From Bolinopsis microptera (taxonomy: Eukaryota > Ctenophora > Tentaculata > Lobata > Bolinopsidae), in the NCBI RefSeq assembly GCF_026151205.1, contig NC_087074.1, positions 4,710,001-4,774,000 of the forward strand: a stretch of DNA of 64,000 bases, written 5' to 3'. Positions 23,801 to 34,374 of this stretch are shown one piece after another. The position numbers and the translations under genes are program-made. Position 1 is the stretch's first letter; each line of letters opens with the position of its first letter. The notes under the pieces are model-generated. The model was not told the origin of the DNA. It made no database searches and was given only the letters and a program-made list of their open reading frames with translations.

Positions 23801-26800
23801 AATGGGTCCCCGTCCTCCCAAATAAGGTCCGATAAACATAACCAATTTTTTGTCAGCAGCACCACCGGACCCCCGGCCCCCCCAATAATGGGAAGATAGT
23901 CAGGGATTTAAGATGGGTCCAAGGGTGTCCCCCTTTGGGTGCTGACCATTGGTGAAACTCCTTCGGAAAACCCACATATTTTTATTCATCTTCAAACTTT
24001 TCAACCACCCCAAAACCCTACCTTCCGGAAACCCCGATTGTGTGAACTTTGGAAAAAGCTTAGAGAATTGGTAAAAGGCAAAGGGCCAAAGGGGTTTGGA
24101 AACTTATTGTTGGTGGTGGACCCTTGGAAAGGAGGTTTCGCCTCTTCATTCTCCATGGCTAATGCTAAAAAAAAAATTGGTCCAACCATTTACCATTAGG
24201 GCCCCCCTACAACACTGTTCCTTAGGCCTAATGGAAAAAAGTGGGACCCCTTTTTCTGTCCCCTGGTAAAGCAATCCACCAAATTTTGCGATCTTGAGTT
24301 CTTCTCACCACTCTCTGAGGAAGCCCTTTGGTGGTGTGGGGGACGGCTTTTTTATAAAAGTTGCCCACCAAGGACCTAATAGGTAAAAAGATCGAATAAA
24401 CTTGTAACCATTTAACAGCAAGTTTCTTAAAAGTGCTAATTTCCTAATGGCAATGGCTATTCCAAAGAGGTTGCTAGTATACTACAGAATCACAGCCCCA
24501 AAACTATTTTCAAGGAAAACGGTGGGTAACCCACAAAGGAGCCTCTCAGCTCATATTAGTGACAATACTAAATATATATGGGAGGTAAACATTTTCATGA
24601 CCCATTTTCAGATGGACAGAAACATTTAGCGGCTTTTGGCGCCGCCCAACCCGAAGGACTTTTAAAAGTTGAATCCCACCTCCTAACCGAAAAAAACGAT
24701 CGTTTGCGAAAGAAATTTGATTCATTTAGCCCTGAGGTCATTTTTTGACACACCCCGCCAACCCCCCTTTTGATCGCGGCCCGCCCGAAGAGGGTATAGT
24801 GATAATTTCCAAAACGTTGTAGCAAAGGGTCCCAATTTTGGTAAGGGTCTAAATTATTAGCCAATTTTAACATAATTTCAAAACATTTTTTTGAAGATAA
24901 TAGTTTTTAAAAATAGGCAGTGACATTTAAATTCAATAAAATTTTTGAACGTCCTAAAAAAAAGTGAAAAAAATATTACTCTAAATTTTATTTTTTAGTT
25001 ATCTTTTAAAAAACTAAAAAAAACCAATTTCAGTTGGAAAATCAAAAAAAACTGCCTTTAATATGTGATTTGTTAAACCGTTTTTTAACCGTAAAGTAGT
25101 TCCAACCTAAAAATTAAATCCATATCTTAGTTTCGCGAAAAAAACGTTCAACAATTTATACAGGTCATGTTGAAAAAGTTAACTCTTAAAAAAAAACTAT
25201 TGATATTTCCCCATCAACACCATCCAGGCGGAACCTTTTTGTTTGCATTTGCAAACAGAAGCCACCAATGTTTGTAGCATAAGCAGAAAAATTTTGCTAA
25301 GTTTTTCGTGTGTAAACATAACTTTCTACTTAAACAACTTAAACAACTTTAACCTACTTTAACTTTAAAAAATACTTAACTTAAGTGTAAACTTAATAAA
25401 AAATCTGATAATCTTTATTACAGGTTTTATAAGGATCTGGTATTGAGGGAGCTTGGTTTTGGAGCCAGGTAGGGACATGAGTAAGAGAGGGTCAAGGGGT
25501 GGATGAGGGATTGCAGGCCGCAGGGCGTGTGGGGTGGACGAGGTTTATAGGAAATCGTAAGGTCCTCAAACCCTCTCGCTTTTTGGAACTCCAACTCAAG
25601 TGCTTTGCTACCTTTGATTAACTTTGTGAAATTCTTGAGCATTCATATTTTAAACTAACTTTTTTTTGTTTATATATAGTTTTCTCACGTTTACTTTAAC
25701 TTTAAAATAAGGTTTGATCAGTCCGGTTGATTTTAACCGCGGGCCGTTTTGATATTGTGTTTCCATAGCTAGGTTATACAATTCTTAATAACCCACCCAC
25801 GGAAGCAGTCCTCCTAGAGACCTGAACTATAAAAGAAGACAACTCTATTTTAAACTTTGATGAGCAAGGCTGAGAGTTGCCCGTTTCTCAAAATAAACCA
25901 CAAGACCGTTTGACCATGAATGGACCGTTTTTTATGGCTCCCGTTTAACAGGGACAAAAGGAAAATCGCGGGCATGTAACGGAATCGCGATTTTTTTTCC
26001 CATTATTTTGCGACAAATTTTTTGTAATATATGTTTATAATGTAATATGTCCTGTTAAAAAATCGCGGTTTCGCGATTTTTTGTTCCAAAAAAATCCGCG
26101 AAATTCCCTTTTTGTCCCCTGCTCCGTTTACCATTAGCAAACTGCTTCTTGGTGGGCACAATAGTAAGTCCAGTCCCCTGTTTTTCTTGTGAACAGTCCC
26201 TCCAGCTGTTATAGCTACACTAGGGTAAGACTAGCAGGGTTGCGAAGAAGTCCCCTCTAGGAGGGTTTCCCGTTTATATCGTTACTACCCGCTCGAACTG
26301 AGGATTAAAGCTTAAGGTCAACCAGGGGTCCGCAAACCCGATAAATAAAATATCCAGGCAATGGCCGTAGGAAAACCGGGGCCACTTCAATCCTCCTTCC
26401 AGTGTAGGGGTTATTTTCCCCGCTCCAAAACCTGAGGGAGTGTTTGTCCGGGTGGGTGAAAGTGTGGATAAATAAAACCATTTTCAAACCTAATTTTCTA
26501 AATGTTTAAATAAGTAAAAAAATCCATTTTTTATGTTGTAAAAAATATGATACACAATTATAACTTTTTAGCTTATAGCATTTAATAAGTAAACCAAATA
26601 GTTCCTAAGGAAACTAGTGATACTTATAATGCCTATCTTTAAATGTGGATTAAAAACTTATAACTTTAAAAGTTTTTTGAGAATTAAGAGAAATTTTCTA
26701 TAAAAAGCTTCCTTAAACCCCCCAGAACGGAGGCAGCAAATAGCAACCAATTGTTTTTGAAACCCGTCCCAAACCTTTGACCTCCCCTGGCCCTCATGTT

Positions 26801-29800
26801 TTGTCCCTTGTAGAGAAAAAATCAATAAATTAGTGGTCTTTAAGGATTATATTGGTTAATAGACCCAACCCAAAGAAAAACGGAAGTTATTAAAATGGTG
26901 TTTCGCTGCCTTTTAAACATATTAAAACCAGGAACGTAATAAAAATGTTTTTTTTTTAAATAAGAGAAACCCCTGGCCCCGTGGTCCCCCATTCTAACCA
27001 ATTATGGGTTTTAATTTTGGGTCCCAAATTGATTGAAATTATTTTGGTTTTTTAAAAGTTTTTTTGACCGAAAAAGAAATAAATCCTCCGCTTTTTTGTA
27101 CTTACTGCTCACAGGCCATAAAAATGGTCAACAAAAGGGAATTCACCCTTTTTGTCCCCTTTTCAGTTTGAACGGTTTTTTCGGTTTTCCCTGCTGAAAC
27201 AAGGGGTCCCCGAAAAAACAAAGTGTTATTATAATTATGATATGAAAATAGCAATTTAAAAAAAAAAATGGACTAAACCATTAAAAATGACTACCCTTAT
27301 CGGACCTTAAATTTTGGACCGGAAAATTACTTGAAACGCTGGAGGGCCCCTAGCGTTTTCAAACTTAATGGGCCCCCGTTCAAATAAAAGTCCCCGTTCC
27401 CCAATTAAAAGTCCGTCCCAAGTTAAAGTCCGTTGAAAAATTTTTTTCAAAAAATTTTTCCATTTCGAACTTTTTGTCCAGAATATGAACAACTTTGAGA
27501 ACTTTAATTTGTGCCGTAAGTTAACGAAAGGAAAGGTTCTCCCTTGGTCCCTGCCGGAGGCCAAAAGAAAAAACTACTAGTAAATGAAAATGTTTTTTCA
27601 AGGGTTCCCCCCCTTGGCGGAAAAAAAAAAGTCCAACGAAATTAAAAAGGGGGACTCCAAACAACCAAAAGGTTTCCATGAACTAGGTTCCCCCCCCCCC
27701 AAAAGACAAACCTTTGGGTCCAGGCCCCCTATATATCAAAGGTAAAAAACGGGGGTTTGCCCAAGGACATTGGTCCCGACGTTATGTTTTATTATAGTTT
27801 TTCAATTACTCGGGGGTTGGGTAAATGAAAAAAAAAATGCCCCAGGAAAAAACTTTCCCCCGGAAATGTTTAAGGTTTAAACCTTAAGTTGTCTAAGATA
27901 AAAAACCCACTTCACGCCCCAAATGGCTTTTTAAAAAGTTAACAAATAAACACTGAAATGCGGGGGGACCGGGGGGATTTTGATTTTTTTAAAAAAGGTT
28001 TCCCATAAAGCTAGAAATCCCTGATGGGTTTTAAAAGCATGGAACCCCCATTTCCATGCACGAAAAAACCCATTTTTGATTAAGGGAATGAAAATGAAAT
28101 GGGTGAATAATTAGAGACACAACTGATCAAAGTTACAAATATTTTAAACATTTTTTTTCTTTTTTAAAATGCCTTTTTTTTCTTAAATTTACTGTAATAA
28201 AAAAATGGATTTTGAAAAACATTTTGGCTGAAAATTTAAAAAAAAAAAGTTTTTGAAAAAAAAATATTGAAAAAAAATTTCCCGGATTTTTTTGATGGTT
28301 TTTGAATGCCCTTCGAAACGTTCATATTTAATGTCCCGTTTTAATATTTAAATTTAATTGGTGTCCGTTTCATGTAATTGTTCCTTCCAAAATAAGGGGC
28401 CGATAAAGGGGAAAAACATTAAAAGACCAAAAACAAATTTTAAAAATGGGCGTTTTGCAAGACATTCAACCCCGTATGGGGTATGAACGATAGCAAAAGT
28501 TGGAAGAAACAAGCCAAATCCCAGAAAAAAACCCCCAGTCCCGACCAACTCTTTTTCCACTATCGGGTAAATTTCTTTGAGGTTTGTTTCATGTTTCTTC
28601 AATGTCCCTTTTTTATTTATCTGAACCAACCGAAGATTTTCTAGATTAATGGGGTTTTTGGTCCAAAAAACAAAGACGAAAAAGCTACAATTTTATTTTC
28701 GAAACTGGGACCGATTCCGTTCGTCCCCCCTTTTCGTGAAAATAGTAAATATTACATATAAAAAAGCAATTTTAGGGTTTTTCAAAATTTGAGATACAGG
28801 CCCCCCCCTAAAGGGTCCAGAAGGCCAAGCATCTACTGTTCAACTTTTACCATTTTTAAAAACCCCTCCCCAACCTCTTTTTCATTCTGGAGTACATGGA
28901 AAGGGGGGGTTTTAAATGTTAATTTAAAGGGTGTTTTAAATGTTTAAATTGATTAATCCAGACTGAACCTCCTTCCGACCAGCCCAAAAGGGGGAAATTC
29001 CACGTTTTATCATGAGAAATTTTTTTCCTGGAAAAATCCCCCAAACAAAATCTGATCCTTTACTTTTTTCCCCGTATCAGGTCTTTCGTGACCCACCCCT
29101 GGGAATTGGGAAGTACCCGTTTTTTCCTCCAGAGAAAATTTCCCATATAACCTCCCCCTGATTTTTTATCTTGGGGAGAGGGGCCATTTAAAAAATGGTG
29201 GTGGTGGGATCTTAAGTTAAGCCCTTTTTTCAGCAAGGGGAAAATTTTCCTGGAGCTTTTTAAATTTCTTTGAACATTGGAAAAATTTGAGAATGGAAAC
29301 ATTGTAATTGGGGGAGATTGCAAGATTAATGTTTAAAACAAAATTGAAAAAACTCTCGATGTCCCGTTTTTTTTTGTAATGTTTAAATTATGGACAAATT
29401 ACAGTGGACGTTTCCCTTCCCCGCAATATTTAATTTTTTGTCTAATTCCGGGAAACAGATTTGGGGCCCTTTGCTAAAAAATCCCCTTCCCATTGCCTTT
29501 TCTCTATCCTTCCTTCAGGGACCATTGTTAAAAACCCTTGAAAAGGCCGCCCCTTGAAGGACAAGCTTCTCTCCAACCTATGGGGAAAAAGAAAGAACTT
29601 TTAGAAACCCTTTGGATAACTTTATCGGAAAAAAAGGGAAGAGGAAAGGGGGGGGGGTTAGGGTGGGGGAAATCCAACAAAGCGACATTATTAATTATTT
29701 TCCTTAACTTCGAAGTAAATGTTTTTGTGAATCAATGATAATTCCAGTTTTAGGGCAAATGGTTTTCCGGGTTCCCTAGTTATAAATTTAAAAAAAGTGT

Positions 29801-29830
29801 ACCTGGTGAGCTTTTTTTTTTGATTTAAAG
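20855..29830. other. low-quality assembly tract, uninterpretable for genes
   Basis: The sequence changes abruptly at about 20855 into strings of inflated A, C, G and T runs, worst at 20860-23030 and 26940-29800. Reading frames here are short and lack domain character. Some genomic signal survives: blocks at 22930-23100 and 27390-27500 resemble each other, as do 23640-23830 and 28195-28410, sharing GTCCGTT and AATTAATGTCC words and GGTTTTTTGAT. I treat the tract as real DNA with bad base calls. Confidence 0.75.
22930..28410. repeat. repeats inside the low-quality tract (GTCCGTT-rich)
   Basis: At 22930-23100 and 27390-27500 the order is GTCC-containing words, a poly-T/A stretch, CATTTCGAACTTTTT-like text and CAGAATATGAACAA-like text. 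At 23640-23830 and 28195-28410 the order is TACTGTAATAAAAAAATGG-like text, poly-A/T, TTTTTGATGG and TTCATATTTAATGTCC. These are two repeated units of one or two families, blurred by base-calling errors. Confidence 0.5.
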
Positions 29831-30120
29831 ATTTTCAATTGATTGACGACTGACAACTTTAAATCGTTGACACTCATTACATCTGATATCTGGAATGAAG
29901 AGGACTTTACTATGTGGGGTCATCAAAATATAAAAGCCAGAGGTTCGATAAATGGAAAGAAATTCTACCGATGGATTATTCAAGTGCCATTCTATTTCTA
30001 AATAATAAAAGCTAAACTATTGCAGGAAACTAATAATAAATAAGGTTGTTAACCTTTTCTCTAACATCTAACAGCTTCTGATCGTACTCCAGACCAAGGT
30101 GACCAAAACATCGTAGCCAG

Positions 30121-30207
30121 TTAATTCTGATCCTTGAGGACAGCGTCCACGGACACAGTAGACAGTCCGGGCTTAATGTTGTTCACAATCACCTGGGTTC
30201 TCATCAC
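30121..30207 (-). CDS. probable 3' exon of an unrecognised multi-exon gene
   Basis: After an acceptor CCCAG at 30208 the minus strand reads VMRTQVIVNNIKPGLSTVSV, ending LKDQN and TAA at 30121. It is in phase 0 and fits the phase-0 donor of the exon at 32853-32945. Just past the stop another frame stays open (NWLRCFGHLGLEYDQKLLD) to a TAG near 30030, so a one-base error could extend the protein. I do not recognise the family. Confidence 0.4.
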   Translation of the reverse strand: MMRTQVIVNNIKPGLSTVSVDAVLKDQN

Positions 30208-30369
30208 CTGGGATATTGGTTACCTGAACCTTTCTTTAGAATGTGGGTCACGTTATTAATTGTGGCAGAAAAAAAGTGTGGTCTTTTTAATGAATGCAAA
30301 AATATAATTATATAAGTGGACACTATTAAATTTTAAACATACTATAAAAATAAGAAAATTAAAGAAAAG

Positions 30370-30800
30370 TTTTTTTTTAACATATTCGTCCCCGAACATG
30401 AAATTTTTCAGGAAAAAAGGGGCCCAATTTTTCAGCAGCGATCACCAATCTAAAACTTAGTTGCGGGATTCCAAAAAACCTTGTAAGAGCTCCCTAAAAA
30501 AATATTTAAAAATATTGGTTTTGGGTCCACCTGAACTGTCCCCCAGAGGAAACCCGATATCCCACCAGGAAGCCCGAATCTAATCTCCTCAAATTAATCC
30601 CCCCATTTTTCCCTTTTGCATACTCTTTCGCTGTAAGTGGTTTTTGTCGACAGCCTGAAAAAGGTTTGTGTTTGGGTCCAAAAATTGAAGGATTTTGTTT
30701 ATTTACACACCGGAGCCCCTATATATTTTAAAAAACCAAGGCCCCCCCCCCGATTTTCCCGCGATCCGCGATCAATCACCTTGATTCTATTCAAATTATA
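30370..30800. other. short low-quality tract
   Basis: Homopolymer-inflated sequence like that at 20.9-29.8 kb, followed by a TG microsatellite at about 30883-30912. No gene supported. Confidence 0.5.
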
Positions 30801-31069
30801 ATCCGAAAGGTTCCACAGAAAAGGTCCGAAAAAGTTCCGAAAGTTCCGTCCGCATGTCAAAATGTAGAATGCAGCGCATTTTATGGTGTGTGTGTGTGTG
30901 GGTGTGTGTGTGCCTTGAAGAAATGACAAACAACCTCATTCGTAAAGTAGTCAAGTGTAAAAATATGAAATATAATATTTGTACTAAATCTGAAAAAACT
31001 CCATAAAAAGCATCAACTTAAAACAGTTGGAAAATATAAAAACTATCCTATGTCTACAGTTACGACAAC

Positions 31070-32046
31070 CTATCTGCAACTGCAGGACTCGACCACCATG
31101 TCTTCGTATACAGTAAGATGGAAGTCCCGTCCAACAGCTATGAGTACAGTAAGAGGTTTAGTTTGGTCTGATACACAGGAAGCTCCCTGTACCTCTCCTC
31201 CGACTCCGCTGTAGTACAGAATGTTCTGGATGAAGGCGTGGTTTGTCATTGGGGTCTCCTCGTGGTCAAGGTGGCACTCTCCTGAGCAGATGTGAGCATT
31301 GAACTCCATTGGAGCTACCACTGAGTTGATGCCTATCTTATTAAAGTTGACCATCAGGTCCTGAACCTTACAGTGGGGAGATGCAGATCTTCGTTCCAAG
31401 TGGTGGGTCTCACCAAACATCTGTAGGAAGTGTCTTCTAGCGATCTTAGCTGAGGGTTCAAGGATCTCCTGGTTATTGTAAAGGAGGGTGAGATGAGGTT
31501 TCTCTTTTAGGTTTATTACTTTGTTAATTGGTAGGGTTGAAGTTACTTCTATACCATGGGAACTCAGGAGAGTCCGCTCAGCTCTGATCACATTATCGAG
31601 AGTTTGTAGCGAGGAAACAAGCTTGTGTTAATCTTCAGAGGCAGAGCTATAGGTTTTTAATGATCGTGAGGAGACATTTGAACTTCTGCTCTGTTCCCAA
31701 AACCGTAATTACAAGAGTAGAAATTTTCTGTTGTGGTTTGAGGTAAACTTTCAGTTCTACGTCTTTAAGAGTCCCCATGCTGATGACTGTCTTCGGGAAG
31801 GTGTAGGACAGGACTAATCTTGTGTTTGGAAATCATCGTGGAAGTAGCTTTGGTGCTAACTATTCGGTTGGATCCTGAGTTAGGGTTATTGAGTAGCTCT
31901 TGAAGGTGTTTAGGAACTTTGGGATTGGTTGGAGTGTTTTGAGAGAGTGGTGGTCGAACCCCGAACCCTCTCTCCGATGTTTCACTGACCTCATTGCAGA
32001 TTGTCGAGGACAAGAGAATAGCGAATGTGAAAACTGATAGTAACAT
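31070..32046 (-). CDS. TGF-beta superfamily ligand precursor
   Basis: The start at 32046 gives the signal peptide MLLSVFTFAILLSSTICNEV. A propeptide follows (VELKVYLKP, LVSSLQTLDNVIRAERTLL), then a C-terminal cystine-knot domain of about 100 residues (about 31372-31070) ending VESCSCR and TAG. Knot landmarks are C-x9-F-N-K-I-G, VVAPMEFNAHICSGEC, TNHAFIQNIL, ASCVS and C-x-C. Only six of the usual seven cysteines are present: a single C stands where most ligands have CC, so the interchain disulfide cysteine is absent, as in GDF9, BMP15 and Lefty. I see no clean R-x-x-R furin site before the knot; ERR just upstream of the first cysteine is the nearest. The propeptide frame breaks at the CCCC run 31773-31776 and again around 31620-31650. 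These are probable base-call errors or a missed small intron. It is a secreted signalling ligand for serine/threonine kinase receptors. Confidence 0.8.
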
Positions 32047-32093
32047 CGTGGTTGATAGAAAGTGATTGCGAACTGAAGAGGTTTAAGAGAAAC

Positions 32094-32129
32094 TGATATA
32101 TTCTGAACTGAGATTCATACTTTTATATA
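32094..32129 (-). promoter_or_regulatory. TATA box and initiator of the TGF-beta ligand gene
   Basis: On the minus strand TATATAAAA occupies 32129-32121. A TCAGTT initiator with its A at 32094 lies about 35 bases downstream, giving a 5' leader of roughly 50 bases before the ATG at 32046. A second TCAGTT at 32111-32106 is too close to the TATA box. Confidence 0.5.
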
Positions 32130-32524
32130 AAATATGAATTCGTCGCAGAACTACAAAGCTAGTTAGCTCGTCTGGCGCTGCGAGCAATTATTTGTTACTC
32201 TCTGTCTAGCATTCATCTCAGATCTACTGACTAGAAAACGAGCGTCTCACCAAGTGATCACGTTACCGTGACCAGATTCAAATACCTCCCGTCATCTGAT
32301 CTGGAGGTCACTGTCAGCTGAACAAGGCAGATGAAGAGCTGGCGACACGGGATGGCAAGCAATCACGTGACTGGATCAGCTGACAGGATGGACAGGTACT
32401 TTCAGCTTGTTGGGATGGTAGGAACTAATCATGTGACGTACATACGTATGTTCAGATTATAACAGATGGTTGATAGTCTGCAGCCATAATCATGACATTT
32501 AAACCGCAGGTAACCGCTATTAAG

Positions 32525-32745
32525 GAACACTGTTATGTAACACTGTTATGTAGCACTGTTATGTAGCACTGTTATATAGCACTGTTATGTAGCACTGTTA
32601 TGTAGCACTGTTATGTAGTACTGTTATGTAGCACTGTTATGTAACACTGTTATGTAGCACTGTTATGTAGTACTGTTATGTAGCACTGTTATGTAGTACT
32701 GTTATGTAGCACTGTTATATAGCACTGTTATAAACACTGTTATGT
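32525..32745. repeat. 13-bp tandem repeat TAGCACTGTTATG
   Basis: About 17 units in the upstream flank of the TGF-beta gene, with variants TAACACTG, TAGTACTG and ATATAGCACTG. Period 13 throughout, with one shortened unit near 32730. Confidence 0.9.
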
Positions 32746-32852
32746 AGCAGCCAGGCTGACTATCTGTCGTATATTATTATAAGTAGTAATAGTATTATCT
32801 GTCTATCATTATGAAACGTTATTAACACCTGATTTAACTTTTGGAAACTTAC

Positions 32853-32945
32853 CATATCACCTAGAGCCACTAGTGTGTCTACAATCATTTTGTTGTGTTG
32901 TTTCATTCGTATCTGACAGTTGCTACTCGCCTCGATAAGATCATG
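32853..32945 (-). CDS. internal exon of the unrecognised minus-strand gene
   Basis: A 93-base, 31-codon phase-0 exon between TTGTTCAG and GTAAGT encodes HDLIEASSNCQIRMKQHNKM and then IVDTLVALGDM. It looks helical and amphipathic. It shares a QHNK-(M)IV core with the upstream exon at 33243-33326, which may indicate a repeated helical unit. Confidence 0.6.
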
Positions 32946-33242
32946 CTGAACAAAATAAGTTGATAAAATACACCGGACTTCGTGAATTTAAGTATCTAAT
33001 AACATCGACTATAAGTAAATCCACAAGTTGCTACTTCTGAAACACAAACTTTAGTTGTGTTTACTATTTAAAGTCAAGCCCAAAATGTCGGCAGTCAGCT
33101 TGCACTGATGTCACGTGATGATTCAGTCTAATAATACACATATTGTCATGTGATCCTATCAACCCATTGTTTTAGCCGCAACCTATAGTCAGTTAATAAC
33201 AACATGGCAGTCCGACGAACCGTGCAAAGTCCGTTAACTCAC

Positions 33243-33326
33243 TTTAAGGATTGTTCTGAGTAGGGTTAGGAGCGCTGTCAGAAAGTTGTGTGATACGATC
33301 TTGTTGTGCTGGTTTCTCAGATAATC
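33243..33326 (-). CDS. internal exon of the unrecognised minus-strand gene
   Basis: An 84-base, 28-codon phase-0 exon between TTATTTCAG and GTGAGT encodes DYLRNQHNKIVSHNFLTALL and then TLLRTILK. It is leucine-rich and helical. It follows the exon at 36741-36880 in phase. The family is unknown to me. Confidence 0.6.
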
Positions 33327-33399
33327 CTGAAATAACGAGAGTTTACTTTAAAACTTGACAAGTTCGCCACTGATCCTCTATTTATTCAGCTGTGGTGAT

Positions 33400-34374
33400 T
33401 TGGTGAGTTATCTAAAAACATTTTCTGCTAAAGCACACTACGGTGGAGGGTAGTACGGGGGAGGAAACTAGGGCGGAGGACAGTACGATGGGAAAGAAAG
33501 ACACTTGCAGCGGTCCACTCTACCCAATTGTGGGTTTTGGTAAATTTTATATCAACAATATGATACACGACTTTGGGCCATTTCTCAGTCCCTGGAAAAG
33601 CAGTTCTACTTTTCTCAGAAAATATTATTTAATCTCCCACGCTTTCAGTAGAGCAAGTGTGATTTAAGTTTTCAGCTCAACAAGTAGACACGAGTTGGCT
33701 AGTTCAGGAGTAGCACCGTACAGCTGTGTTGTGCATTACGAGATAAGCACACAAATATTACCGGAGTATGTTATCTACCTGTCGAAATATGTTCGATAAT
33801 TGAGTTGTGAGAGAAACATCTTTAGAACGTGTCAGGACCATGGAATTACTTATTAGTGATAGATGTGGTGATTCTCATATACTGTAAGTGTACATAGTCT
33901 CAATTAAAGACCACAATGATACTTAAGACAACTGGAAATTTTTAGACTTGATACATAGTAATATAAGGTAGTTCTGTCCTTTGTAATTTGAGCGTACCAA
34001 TGAAAATTACTGGACTTGCGATAAAAACCTTGTGACAAGCATATTATGACGATAATATAATTTGTGATATCAGTGGTGAGTGGTTTGGAGCTGTTTTGTT
34101 ATAAATAATTTTAGTTCTTTACAATTCTGTATTTTTGATTAATTTTTCAGTCCCTTAATTGTTAGCTCGGAAGTTTTATAAAATAATGTCATTCTCTGAT
34201 GCAATCTTCTCATCTAAAGGCATGATGTGTATTAATTATATGTACAAAGAATTATTTTACCAACAAACCTCTTAGGTGCACCGATCACGTGTACATTTAC
34301 TCACCCATATTCAGTAAATATTGTTATCTGAAATTAAATCACTTCCCAGCTGGTAGCACTAGCAAAAGAACAGG
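33400..34374. other. 5' flank of the BTB gene, intronic to the minus-strand gene
   Basis: AT-rich. A 74-codon open frame at 33443 has no domain character. I see no TATA box close to the BTB start codon. Confidence 0.4.

Noticed and set aside
21236-29323. Many 60-92-codon frames in the low-quality tract
   Set aside because: Composition is set by homopolymer runs (Phe, Lys, Pro, Gly). No domain signature survives.
33443-33667. 74-codon plus-strand gene
   Set aside because: No domain, no signal peptide and no splice partner. It lies in an intron of the minus-strand gene.
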